From assembly GCA_037178975.1 (NCBI GenBank), contig JASJZH010000002.1, positions 186,001 through 250,000 on the forward strand: 64,000 bases of DNA, in the 5' to 3' direction. This DNA is from Oscheius tipulae (Eukaryota; Nematoda; Chromadorea; Rhabditida; Rhabditidae). A program made the position numbers and the translations under genes. The stretch's first letter is position 1. The number at the start of each line of letters is the position of its first letter. The notes under the pieces are model-generated. The model ran no database searches. It was not told where the DNA came from and saw only the letters and a list, made by a program, of their open reading frames with translations. Of this stretch, positions 9,702 to 21,864 are shown in pieces.

Positions 9702-12166
9702 AGAAGATTCCAGAGACTCTAATCATTGGGCCCGACATCGTCATTATAGAAGACTAGGATGGTCGACTCGAAATGCCTAAGCTACAATAGATTTTCTGTC
9801 AACATTTGCAAAAGCTTTCCACAATAACTCCCAGAACAAACTGATCATCACGGAATGGCTCTAAACTCTTGGGAAACACGTCTTTCTGTCTCTCTCTGAC
9901 TATTAATCAACTTTTTCGGAAGTTATAGAAGTCAATCATGTTGACGTCATACACACATAATGTGCTTTGTCATTTGATTGTCCTGTTTGATGACGAGGTG
10001 TTTTTGTGTCACTGATCTTCTCCGCGATATAATTATGACTAAAATGTGATACATGAAGCTGGAAAAATAACTATTTTTAGTCCAGAAATCACTATACCAA
10101 ACTTCTTCTGTATCCGTCATGACTATTTACTCAGACCTGTCATCAAACGGCCGCGTTTCCTGTTGACAATATCTACAATCTGAGTCACATGCTTAGGTAT
10201 GAGTCAAAAAAAATCGGATGACAGTTTTGACCATGATCAGGAGAGTACTTTGGGATCGGTATCAGGTGAGAGATAGCTACAGAGATAGTCTTCGGATCCA
10301 AAACTTGATTATTCAGCATTTTGATGCTCAGCAAAGTTTTAATCCATACCAAAATATACAACTGCAGAATATCATATTGCTCGAAAGTCATTTCCTGGGC
10401 CTGCACAGAGCTATAGTTTTTGGCCCCTGTGTAGTACCCGTACCATCTCTTATTGGTATATCCTACATATCAGGCCCCGCAGCTCCAAGAGCTTTTGGGC
10501 TCAAAGTGATCATATGGGTGGTATCCTACAACCGCCATGTTTCACAGACCATGATCGTTGTAGAACGAGTCTAACGAAGTAGCTTCGACAGTGGTCTGAG
10601 AAACTAGGCTTTTTGTTTAAACAATGGACCCTAGTCTGGCTTATTTCAGGCTGAAAATCTGGCTATCACAGTAACTGCCAAACATAAAGGTCATTGAGAG
10701 ACAGAGACAGGAATTCCCCGAGACCAAAAGTTCCTATGCTCTCTTATTCACCTATGTGTCATTTATTTGCTCCTCGCACACTCGGCTTCCATAAGGACAA
10801 CACGCTATGTTGCGCCGAATAGTCTCTCTCGATCTTCTTGTGTATTTTGTGTGCAAACGGGAGCACACAAAAAAGATGGTTTGACGTCGTTCTTGGCGGG
10901 AAAATGAGTCATGTTTTTAAGTCGGTAAGTGGCAACAAGCTCGGAAGTGCGTGATGTCTGCACCTTGAAAAAGGAAGGTCTGTCTCTCATTTTGCGTAGA
11001 CAGTTTTAGTACCGTCGAAACATATTCAAGAAATCATTTCCTGCCATAAATGCTCAAGATCAGAGATAGCGACAGCTGCAAGTTCAAAATTCAGTCAGGC
11101 TCCACCCGTACATCCCCAGTCACAAGGGACCTGGAGCAGTACCAAAGAATACCGAAGCCAGAAGATGTGTTTCGTTTGGGTAACTCCCTGGTCGCCCTCG
11201 TCTCGTGTCAAGTTTCGAATCAGTGACACGGCTTTCGTAATACACAGGCTGACCGACTGTGTCCTATCTCCCGTACAACAGCGCCATCGTCATCATTATC
11301 AGCACGCGACTGTGTGTATCCTGCAAATGCAAACGAGAAACATTTCTGACGTCAACACATAGAGAGGACGAGTATTGTGAAAAGCCAAGATCGACGTAGA
11401 AGCTCAAAAAACTATAGTATCTATCTCCTACTTCCATAACCCATCGACCTGTACTCCCTTTGCACTCGGTACATACCAAAACAGGAGCAAAGTCCAGTAG
11501 TTCAACCAGTCGTCATTTCGAACCAAAACGAGAAGGTAATCTTCGAGGTTGGTCACCAGCTAGACGGAGAGTGGTCTCCGAGTGAATCTGTGACATCATG
11601 ATCGGTGTATGAGTACAACGGAAACGAGGAGACTGAACTGTCTCTCTGTCTCTGGTTAAAGTAAGTCAGTTGTCCTTTCGTATATTCGTCAACCCATTCC
11701 GAGCACCAAGCTTTGCTCTCCTTAGTCTGTACTTTCAGTAACCTTTCCCCGTCTCTCGCCTTTTTTCTACCAAGTTCACCTAGCTCAAATTAGTTTCCAC
11801 TTCCGAAATAGCGCCATCGGATATTTAGGGAACCGTGAACTTGGCAAGCTCTTTGAGCGGTCAGGACGGAAGTGGGGGTTAGCGGCGCAAATCTGAGATT
11901 CTTGTACGACTATTAAAATCGGGGCTGACCAGTTACAGTAGCCTGAACAAAGTTGATAATTCCGTCTTCTTCACGTGAATTTTCTTCGGCCTAGAAAGGC
12001 TTGTTTTTGAACAATTAGGGGTAAAGACCGTTTGACCCCTGTCTCTCTCCAGGCCATCTTATCCGTCAGTCTAAAACAGTAAACAGGAAATTCAAAGAAA
12101 TGTTAGAAGGTCTCAATGACCACTGCCCTGTAGAGTCCGCATTAACTGCTTCATGTCATCGATGAG

Positions 12167-12220
<54 letters not shown>

Positions 12221-13590
12221 GGAATTCTTGCAATTTCTTGCAAGACTCCAGGCCCATTCCAATCCCATCAAAAAGGCTGTCTCACCAATGATGCAAAATT
12301 CTGTGACTTGTGCCTCATACTGCTGACTAACGCATGCCCAAAATTGGGCCACCTCAGCGTACAGGCACCATTAAAGTTTCCCCTCTCACTCTTGCAAAAT
12401 TTCTGTACGTCAAAATGCAAACAGGGCCTCCCCCTCTGTGAGAATTTCGTAAACTTTTGCGCGAGCCATCGTTCGATCGCATCCAAAGATCAGGGCGGCC
12501 GGAAAAGCAGCGGCGCCTCTCTCTGTTGTGAAATTTTTCGCACTCCGCTCTTCGAAAATAGTTCATTTGTCACGATGTGGGCACAAATTTGGTGTTTCGA
12601 AAAGCTACAGGGTGCAGAGACGAAACTTCATCAGCGACACGCGCCGTGGGAAAAGACACGGTTCTTTGGGGGCACTGATAGTGTGATGACAACAGCAGCC
12701 AGCCTATTTCGTGGTAGTGATCTACGACTGGGGAAAATTTCTGGAAGCGTCCATGTTTAGTGGTAGAAGTCACGTAGACAGAGAGACAGAAAGACAGAGG
12801 GAAAGAGAGGCAGTTCTGTGATCATCTGCACTGAATGCCAAAAAAAACCACCTTGGTCAAGCAGATAACCCGAGTCAACGTACGTGTTTTCCAGGAATAA
12901 GCCCCGGTTGCAGCGAATGATCAAATGCTATTCGGGGCGATAAGGACCGGGAATAGTTTCGTAGAAGGGTCTCGTGGAAGAAGAGACAAAAATTTCATCG
13001 TCGTAGCTTATGTGATGCAACGACAAGCCTTTTTTTTCGGGTCTGGAACTATTTCGATGCAAAGACAGCTCTTTTATGATTGTTTTGCAAACAGTGCACG
13101 AGGATGATTTATTGACAAGGTTTCCAAATGCCTGTCTCTTTTGTATTGCTACTGATTTTGTGCAAGGTTGGGAATCCAGAAGCGTTTCAAGGTTGTTCTA
13201 ACGTTGATAATTCGAGTTCGAATCCTATGAAAGTATGACGGAACCTCTCCAATCCTTTAAAAGTTTCTTCCTTTGAGAGATCCTTCGAGAGTGAGGTTGC
13301 TTGTAATATCTCTTTGTTTCTCTTTCTGTACTCTCTGCCTCGTTGGCAGGATTAAATTTTTCACAAATTTCACGCCCCGTTCAAAAAGTATCCCAATTTC
13401 TCTCCCTCTCTGTATCTTGACCTGTTCTTCTTGTCCTCTTTGAATCACTTCTAACTGTAATTCCCCCCATCTTCCAGTACAAAAATTTCACAAGAAGAGG
13501 CGGAGTCGGACCACCACCGAAGCGTGGGAATGTGTTCTCTCTCTCCTTCTCATCCATTGTGCTTGCTTCACCTGATGTCATCACGGAAAG
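9702..13590. other. Gene-poor region
   Basis: Nearly 4 kb with no recognisable exon series. It contains an (AG)n tract, scattered GACAGAGA runs and a 150-codon open frame at 12308-12760 with no recognisable motif. It is probably old transposon and repeat debris. No function can be assigned. Confidence 0.4.
12170..12219. repeat. (AG)n microsatellite
   Basis: A perfect dinucleotide tract of 25 AG units. Confidence 0.95.
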
Positions 13591-13592
13591 AG

Positions 13593-13830
13593 AGGCGGGA
13601 CCGCGGTCCCGCCTCCCCTGCTGTCGCCTATATAAAGCCGATAAGAGTCCAGGGCTGACAAATTCGAGTCTCACAAACTCTTATAAACTTTTCTGCTGCT
13701 ACTACTAAGCTACTACCACAGTTCACACACCCAAACATTCACGATGGTTCACATTGGCTGGTCGACAGACGTTGAGCTCCAATCTCGCCCCAAAACGCGA
13801 TTCGACAGATCGAGGACGAGGAGGAATTGA
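13593..13830 (+). promoter_or_regulatory. Orphan TATA promoter with GC palindrome and a 28-codon ORF
   Basis: A perfect 22-bp palindrome AGGCGGGACCGCGGTCCCGC(CT) at 13593-13614 is followed 14 bases later by TATATAAA at 13629-13636. About 108 bases downstream of the TATA box is ATG 13744 in a good context, opening a frame of only 28 codons (MVHIGWSTDVELQSRPKTRF...) to TGA 13828-13830. No continuing exon was recognised before the retroelement at 14.2 kb. The layout resembles a strong inducible promoter whose coding body has been lost, or a gene with a very short product. Confidence 0.4.
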
Positions 13831-14174
13831 AGAGAGACATTATATTCTCAGTTCCTGTATATTCTGCTAGTTCACCTTCCCTTTTTTGCTCCCCCTCTAC
13901 GGGTCTCATTCTGCTGATCTCGACCAATCTCCGTCTCGCAACACATTCTCGATTACGGGTACAACTAATCGACAAGAACTCTCAACACGCTTTACACTTA
14001 TGGATGAAGGAGATGTACATATAATAATTTATTGAATAATACAGTATTTTACATACAAAACAGTTGTTCGTAGTTCTTTGGGAGAGGCGCAGAAGGGGGA
14101 GGGGCGCGACGAGACGGTCATCTGAATTGTCTTCTCGAAGTCTGTTGGAACGTTTAGAGACGGACAAATATTAA
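13831..14174. other. Spacer between the orphan promoter and the retroelement
   Basis: AT-rich, no gene recognised. It may be 5' sequence of the inserted element or the interrupted host locus. Confidence 0.35.
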
Positions 14175-15440
14175 GACTATCCCATCTGCCTGTTGCAATC
14201 CTGTGCAAAAGTAATCACTCGAGTACTTATGAGACGAATGGAACGATGCCTAGACGAGCAAGCAGATGAATGGCAAACGGGCTTTCGGAAAGGCTATTCT
14301 ACGATGGATAACCTGTACTCTGTCAAACAGATCATTGAGAAGAGCACTGAACACAACCTCAAACTGTGTTTGGGCTTCATTGATTCTAAGAAAGCCTTCG
14401 ATACAATCAGCTGGCAGTCGACGTGGAACGCTCTGGCGGAGATGGGAATCAACTCCACTCTGATCAAGATGCTCCGACGCCTCTACGAGTCGGGTTCTAC
14501 ATTCATCCTGATCAATGGCTCCCGGGTTCCTGTTGATGTCAAACGAGGAGTACGTCAAGGAGATGTGCTCAGTCCGAAGCTCTTCAATGCTACACTGAGC
14601 TATGCAATCAACAAAATTGAATGGGAAGAGGAAGGCATCCGAATCAATGGCCAACAGCTGACCATTCTAGGATATGCGGACGATATGGTCCTTTTCTCCA
14701 GGAGCAGACCAGGCATGGAACGGATGATGTACAAGCTCACGACTGCGATGAGGACGGTTGGTCTCGAAGTTAACACCAAAAAGACGGTACTAATGTCCAA
14801 TATACAAAACAAGACGCCGCTGACGATCAACGGATCCCATCTCAACTTTGTAAACAAGTTCATCTTCCTGGGATCACAAATATCGATCCCACTCTGTGAT
14901 TCCGATGAGGTCAGAAGACGAATGGGACAAGCTTTTGGTGCCTTCAACAAGATAGCGAACCTGCTAACCTGCCGCTTGATCTCCATGAAGAAGCGCAAGT
15001 TGCTGTTTGAGTCATACATCAGTCCTGTGGCACTATACGGAGCCGAGACCTGGACCTTGAAAGAAGCAGAGAAGAACTACATTGAGGTCTGCCAAAGAAG
15101 GATGGAACGAAGGATGATTGGCATCTCCACCTTAGACAGATGGACAAATGAGAGAGTGCGAGATAGGACAAAGCTGATAGACTGGAGGAAGAAAGCACTC
15201 TGTTTGAAGCTCCTCTGGGCCGAGAAAACCACCAAGATGGAAGCCTCGAGATGGTCAAAAACGATATCAGAGTGGATCCCACTCGAGAGCAGAAGACAGC
15301 CTGGAAGACAACGCCTACGATGGATCGATGAAGTGCAAAGAGAGGCTGGACACTCATGGTGGACAAAAAACAATCAGGAATGGAAGAACATCAGATCAGC
15401 AATAGTCGAAAACTAGATAATTGCAATAAATAAATAAATC
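14175..15440 (+). mobile_element. 5'-truncated non-LTR retrotransposon (RTE-type reverse transcriptase)
   Basis: An uninterrupted frame from the stop at 14172-14174 to TAG 15414-15416 (about 413 codons) encodes most of a reverse transcriptase. The start PICLLQSCAKV matches the 'YRPI-LL' entry block. GFIDSKKAFDTI carries the first catalytic Asp, VRQGDVLSPKLFNATL is the template-grip block, and GYADDMVLFS is the YADD catalytic box. A thumb/connection region (SYISPVALYGAETWTL) and the GRQRLRWIDEV tail typical of RTE-type elements complete it. The endonuclease and the front of the RT are missing, as expected from incomplete target-primed reverse transcription. A short (AATA)n-type tail, AATAAATAAATAAAT, follows the stop. 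The frame is intact, so the insertion is fairly young. Confidence 0.85.
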
Positions 15441-17865
15441 AAAGGACAATGGAATGGAAAACTAGAGTGTTTATCAAGGATCGGTCTGGGAGGGACATGA
15501 AGATTTTTGTCACAGATGACATCTCTGAATTATCTGGAACTTTTTGAACGTCGAGGGACTAACAGAGTAGGACAGGTAATTGGAGTAGGACAGTGAAAAT
15601 TGAGACAGAAACAGGCAGAGAGATAGAGATGCAAAAACTGTTCCAATTGGAGAAAGAGCATTATGTCGCTCCGCCAGGAGTGTTAGCTACTGGTCTTATG
15701 AGAAAACGTAACGACAAAGCTCTTGTCCAGTGTGGTTCAGATATCTCCCATGGAATGTGAAGACTTGTCAGAGGAGTTGGAAAATCGAATGAACATGAAG
15801 AGATTCCGCTAGATTCCTCTTCTATGAACGCCTTAAATGGTCCCGACAGTACTTAGAATTTGACAGAGCCATGTTTTGCTAGAGAAGTCTTGACAGAACG
15901 AACTAGAAAGTTGCTTTCTCGAAAACATCTTTGAACGTCTAGACTATGACAGTTCGATAGTACCCGTATGTTTGTCCACCTGCCTGCCTGGAACCATAAA
16001 ACAAAAGCGAGTACTTACATCGCCAAAAAGTTATTGCTCAAAAAAATTAGGAGGCAATTATGACTGAAGTTCAAGTTGGAACTACTTTTGCATTTTCGGT
16101 ATAAAGAGATTGTGGTAGTACCGAGCTTAGTAGCGAAATCGACAGTTCTTTTCAAGGATAGGAGTGGCACATGGAACGGTTTTAAACCGAAAACAAGTCA
16201 TGTGATTAGTACCAAAAAGGCACCAAGAAGAGTGTGAAAACTGAAAAGCCGGGTCGGTAAACTGTGACAGAAAAACAGAGAGAGAGAGAGAAAGAGAGAT
16301 AGAGAGACAGAAAGAGACAGAGAGTCACAAATCAAAAAACTTGGTGGTGAGAAATGCAACTAAAAAGTATCTTCCTCCTTATTGCTCTTTATACCCCAGA
16401 GTTTCGAAACTTTGCAAAAACATTTCCTTTTCGAAAGAGAAATGTTTCGAATTCCGGGTCTCTCTGCTGGTCACTTGGTAAACAAACACACGCTGCAGCA
16501 TATTTCCATCCACAGACACACAAACACGTTGCAGTTTGTGACCATTTCGAAACTTCCGCTCTCTAAAGACACCCATCTGCAAATAGGCTTATCTGATAGA
16601 AGAAAGGGAGACCATAGCAATCTCTCCTCTCTCAACTGAATCACTGGGGAGGTGGCCGATACAGACTAGAGGATCATGTCATTTCCGAAGACAATTTCGG
16701 AATTTCTTCTTAACCGCTGATAAGGAGTAGCATAGGAGGATTGGGAAATAGATCGAGAGTAGAGGGAAGCGGAAGGCTTGGTCATCTTGGAAGGTTACAT
16801 TATATTGAATAGCATTGGAAGGTTAGATCTGTTTCTCTGTCGATATGTCACTCTGTAACTCTATCTCTATGTCTCTCAATCTCTCTATCTCTCTGTCTAT
16901 CGGACACTATATATCTCTCCAACTCGTCAGGTCAGATCAGAAGTTTACCTGACAAAACTACACTGTAGGAGGTCTATCTTCCGCTAGAGAAACTGAAGTC
17001 TCTGTTGAAATACTGGATTGAACTAACAAGAGAAGCAACCAGGATTCTTTAGGACATTCGGAGCGTCTCAACTGTTCTCTGCAAAAGCATCAACCAACTA
17101 TCCGATCTCTCCCTACAAGTACACCACACCGGTCTAAAGCCCGTCTGTGTACAAACATCTCCCATCTCCCATGGCTTACTAAGCCTAGAGTCATTCCAAT
17201 GGTGCCAGCTTACAAACTGTTATTTGTTATTGTCGTGGAAAATAATGATAGAGTGGGGACTTATTTTTAGTTGACTGAAGGGTATTTTGGGATGTTTTTG
17301 TTTTTAATTTGGTAATTAAGGCCGAGACAAAGAACATAGACATGGAGACACAGAGTAGCAGAGAGACAGAGAAAGAGAGACAGAGAGATAGAAAGAGAGA
17401 GATAGAGAGTGAGAGACTATCCATTCCATTCCTTTTCCAAATTCTCCAATACACACAGACTACATAGATCTGTGTCCTGTCTCTCTCTCCTCCTCAATCC
17501 GTCAACAAGCAAAGTGAAAACTTCGAAGAATAGAGCCATTCGAGAAGGGCCGCTTAAGTTCTCACACATTATTAAAAACAGTGAGATTTCACTGCGGGTG
17601 GCCATCAGGCCTATTTTCGATGCCTTTCTTTGGACTAAAAACAAAAATATGAAAGTATTTGCTTGTTGTTAGCAAGGGGGACCATTGTAGATCTTTGTAG
17701 ACCGAGCTTCTCAAGGGGTCTTCTTGGAATATAGAAGTATTTGTTCGAAGTCGGTTCTTGAAAAGCAGAAGACCGAGAAATCTACTCATCGTCAGGGAGG
17801 CATATCACCGCATTTTGGTTAAGCTGTGAATACTAGAGTTTGAAACAGAAGTCAGAGAGACAGGG

Positions 17866-17896
<31 letters not shown>

Positions 17897-18479
17897 ATGA
17901 GACAGAGGACTGTACGTTTTTAGTTTTTGGCCTCCAGGGATCTCCCGTATTATTTCGCGTCGCCTGAGGGACATTCGTGTCCCAACCGTACCATCTCGCA
18001 CCCTACTATTCCTATATAGTCGGAAGCCCATTTTCCGTTAGTGATCTCTGGACATTTATAAAAAAAAAAGTCATGACCAGATCCACCGTTACTTACTGAT
18101 CTTCTGCTATCTGCGGAAGTGTCCTACGTTTCATCGAAATAACGACGTCCCCAATATATCAGGTTTTCCCCTGTAGGCCATATTATAGGCGACTTGAGTG
18201 CTATTTTCCATCTAAAAATGGAGAGCCAATCAATTTCGTCAGAAGTTTTTCTACTTAAGAAGTTTCTTAACTATTACGGACCAGCAGCCTACGGCTGCTT
18301 CGCAGTCGTTTGGACTTCAATTAGGTTTCTAGTCGAGCTACCAAAAATTGGGCGAGATTCCTCTACAGCACACAACTGACTTGCCACCTAATTGCCAATA
18401 ATTCTAGAATTGCCATCTTTGCTCCGTGGTCTCGGACAAACAAACACACAGAGTCAACCACAGACACCATTGCGCTTTC
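15441..18479. other. Gene-poor region
   Basis: Three kb of mostly AT-rich sequence with GACAGAGA runs (about 16269-16325, 17334-17410 and 17849-17905). No exon series recognised. The stretch 18381-18483 belongs to the dispersed repeat also seen near 23.9 and 45.0 kb. Confidence 0.4.
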
Positions 18480-18995
18480 ATAGTTTAGATCATAACCAAG
18501 AATCGGCTAGAAGAATTGGAGCAGGCTGGGCAGCATTCAATCGACACAGAAACTTTCTCACCAACAAGACAGCTCCGACGCGGTAAAGAGGACGAATTTT
18601 CCTTTCGTATGTGGCGCCATCTATGCTATATGGGTGCGAAGTGTGGAGTTTACGAACAGCAGTGAGACGGAAAATGGCAACGGCTCAGAGAAGAATGGAA
18701 AGTTCCTTGGTAGGAGTGAGTCTGCTCAATCGGATGAGGAACGAAGATATACGTAGTCTAACTGGTCTCCCGGACGTAGTGCACCAAAAGCTACCACTGG
18801 ATGGATCCCGCTGACCGAACAGTGGTTTTGGGACGACCACCTACGAGATGGGAAGACGAGATAAGACGGGCCACGGGACGACTAGGACAATGTCCAACCA
18901 CCTGGATGCGACTGGCCAGGATGGGCGGATTTCAATGGCACAGGACTATGGATCTGGGGCACGATCCACTCTTGCGATTGCGATCCCGGAAATAA
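18480..18995 (+). mobile_element. 3' relic of a second RTE-type retroelement
   Basis: Broken reading frames give a reverse-transcriptase C-terminal region: RIGAGWAAFNRHRNFLTN, then LSYVAPSMLYGCEVWSL (compare SYISPVALYGAETWTL in the 14.2-kb element), then AQRRMESSLVGVSLLNRMRN (compare QRRMERRMIGISTLDRWTN). At least two stops or frameshifts (near 18583 and 18813) interrupt it. It is a different, older family member than the 14.2-kb element, with only the last third left. It ends close to AATAAATTTG at 18990. Confidence 0.7.
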
Positions 18996-19108
18996 ATTTG
19001 ATTTGGAGTTTGGAACTTGCTGGCAGGTTGACCAGGACAAACTATGTTAGTTAGCATTGACAGACGATGCAAGTAAGTGTTTTTTCCTCTATGAACAAAA
19101 ATAAAAAT

Positions 19109-19180
19109 CGAGTTTGGCTGCCGAGCGGAAACGAACCTAGGTCGCTCGGGCCGTAATCACGCGCCTTAAAAAACACCAAG
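19109..19180 (-). repeat. tRNA-like / Pol III-type relic
   Basis: On the minus strand the stretch reads TTAAGGCGCGTGATTACGG, then CCGAGCGACCTAGGTTCGTT and TCCGCTCGGC. GGTTCG-x-x-TCC is a B-box-like sequence and CGAGCG/CGCTCG can pair. A good A box and an acceptor stem are not seen, so this is more likely a degenerate tRNA or tRNA-derived SINE than a working tRNA. Confidence 0.3.
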
Positions 19181-19194
19181 GTTGAAAAGCCATA

Positions 19195-19232
19195 CCGTGT
19201 CCATCTATCCATACATGGATAGATGGACACGG
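19195..19232. repeat. Perfect 18-bp inverted repeat
   Basis: CCGTGTCCATCTATCCAT and its exact reverse complement are separated by AC. It lies just beyond the tRNA-like relic and may be the end of a mobile element or a cruciform-forming site. Confidence 0.85.
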
Positions 19233-19259
19233 CTCGCGTAAATTGATAGTAAGCCAAAC

Positions 19260-21864
19260 TGGCTAAAGTATCCCAGAGAGAGGGAGAGAGAGAGTCTGGA
19301 GCAAGAAGCCACGACAGGAGTGTCCCATGAAAGTGAAGGTGTAGACCATCTCTTATTAGTGCTTACAAGTGGTAAGCTCATAACAAGCTGCTAATCGACC
19401 TCTCAGAGCGGAGGGCTTACTGTGAGACGCCGTCAACGGTAAACAGATTCGGAGAAATGGAGACTACTCTTGACTATTAATAGTGTTCGACACGTGCTTC
19501 ATAACTTGTCCTTTGAAAGGTCTCTTTTTTCCAGTAAAAAGACAATTTCCGACTAATCGTCAACTAAACCTCCTAGATAAGGAGCCGACTTCTGAGGGCT
19601 TTGAAGCAACGTGGTCTCTCTGACTACAGGGTGGAGCCGAAATGACAGAGACAGCCTCATTCTCCTCCTCCAGACCGTGCTTCGGAACCTCCAAACTCTT
19701 CCATGACTAAAAATATGACTCATCATTACCAGAAGACCACTTCACCCTTTCCGTATCTTTCAAAAAGTACCAGATTACTCACAGTATCACTCATAGACCG
19801 AACAGACTAAATCCCTTTATACATTTACAGAGAAGCGTGTCTGTCCTCAAGCCGATGAATCAAGGAACAGATTTGTGAGGGATCAGCCAGCTCAGGTCTC
19901 AGAGTTCCCTGTGACAACTGCTAACTGACAAAGACCGTGACTAGATGTTCCAAAACAAGATTTCCGAGATGTGATGAAGAGGGAAGAACTTTGATTACAT
20001 ATTTCTAGTAAAAATTGCTGGATAGGGTGTCTTCTAGGATGAAGAGAACCTAGAGACGTTTGCAAAAGTTCGGAGAAGGAGACTGGGTGTGGCCGGGACG
20101 AAAAGACTTTTGAGGAAAAATGCTCTCCTTATCAATAGTTTTCATTTTTTGCAAGGTTTTTTTCTCCCTATGATCTCTGTCACCAGTTTTCACAACTTTT
20201 CACCCCAATCCATGGTTTCAAACAGTAATCCCCGAAATCCGTCCAATATTTTCACACTACGGTGTCCGAATACACAGAGATGACGTTCAGGGACTTGTTC
20301 TAAGACGGAGCAGACTTTTCATCCTTGTTTTCACAACAGGAGATTCCAGAACTCAGCCGGCATAAGTGCTTGACAATTTGAGATATTTGACGTCAACACT
20401 ATACAATGAAGAGAATGATGTCTAAGAAGGAAATGATAACTATTGGGAAACGAAGGGACCGTTTCTGTCTCTCCTTGATCCAAGTTCACAACTTCTAAGT
20501 TATGATCTCTGTGTCCTTGCCTGGAACGTACAGATAGTGAGCGAAAGTGAAGTCAAAATCGTATCAGCTGTACCACTAATCATGCCGAGTACTTTCTTTT
20601 CCATGCCTATGGTCTTGCTATCTTATCTAGGGGGTTTTGGCTGCCAGCTAACAGCGCCAAAATGAACGGACCAGAGGGAGCAATACAATACACAATAGAG
20701 AGACTGTTCCTTCGATCTCAACACGTTATGACTTTTAGTTCCGATCCGCAGTCTCTGAGCGTAAGATCTCGTCATTTGGTGGGAACAAACTTGGCGAATA
20801 ATTAGCCTTGATACGATTGTAGGACGCGCAAAGTCACGAAGAGTTCACGAAAGATCCAAGGGGCTTTTTCCAGTACCTAATTCCAACATCACATGGTTCT
20901 GGCTCCAAAACCTGTCATGGAACTTTACAAGATCCGATTAGAAGGTTGTCAACTGAGAAAAGGGAGAGATAAAAAAGGGTCACGGGAGAGTGACAGCTCA
21001 GCAAGTTTTTGTCAGGGAAAACACTTGGACCACGGGGAGAAGAACATGGACAGCATTATCCGAGTTCTGTCACTGTCTCTCTGTCAGATTGTTCACAAAA
21101 TTGTTTGCAAGGAACATACTTTCAACGTCTGTCCCTCTGATTCATAGGCCGTAAAACAGCATCAATCTGGCTAACTATGCGAAGCAGATAAGATAACTAT
21201 GGTTTTATGAAAAGAAATAGTGGAACTACCAATACAGTCCCATCAACAAGTCTGATTAAACAAAGTACAAATGTGCACAGGCATCTGATCTTCTCTGTCT
21301 TTTCCCGTACGGATCCATTTTAAATTGTGCGTCAGTGTCTTTTGTATCTGAAGCTTTAATGGTCAACTGCTGCCAATCACTTTGTGCGCACACTATTTGT
21401 TGGCAAGTCGAGTCAAATCAGTTAGCGAGATAGTGTCAATGGTTGAACGCTGCTTTTGCAATGGCAGCTCGACTGGAGAGAAAGGTGCGGGGCGGATTGA
21501 CCTGAGAGCGAGAGACCGGATCAGATTGATAGAAGGTGATAGTAACAAGACATAATTCGAAGAAATGAAGTTATAACTGTCCTCCCGTAGGGACGATAGC
21601 TAGACTTGTCTTCATAAAACTTCCATCTAGGCCTTTAATTACAATTGCTGGCATGGAAAATCTGTTCAAATTGGGATCTAGACATTAGTGGTCTGGAGAT
21701 TTTCTGTTCTTGTCAAATTCTTGAATTATTTCTAGGAAAGTGTTTATCCGGATAGTGGTTCCAGAACTGAAAAAAAAACAAATTAAATGGCTGTAACACC
21801 ATCTGTCTCAATTTCTTTTTTGCTACACAAGTTCCTCACATTTCAATGAGCCGGTCCTGAGCAG
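19260..21864. other. Gene-poor region
   Basis: No recognisable exons. The part 21361-21610 resembles 44940-45270 (shared GTTATAACTGTC, TAGGGCGATAG-like and ACTTGT blocks) and is a dispersed repeat. Confidence 0.4.

Noticed and set aside
12308-12760. 150-codon open frame
   Set aside because: No motif, overlapped by open frames on the other strand, and no splice or promoter context; probably chance.
13190-13235. GAGTTCGAATCC at 13215 as a tRNA B box
   Set aside because: No A box, acceptor stem or anticodon arm can be folded around it.
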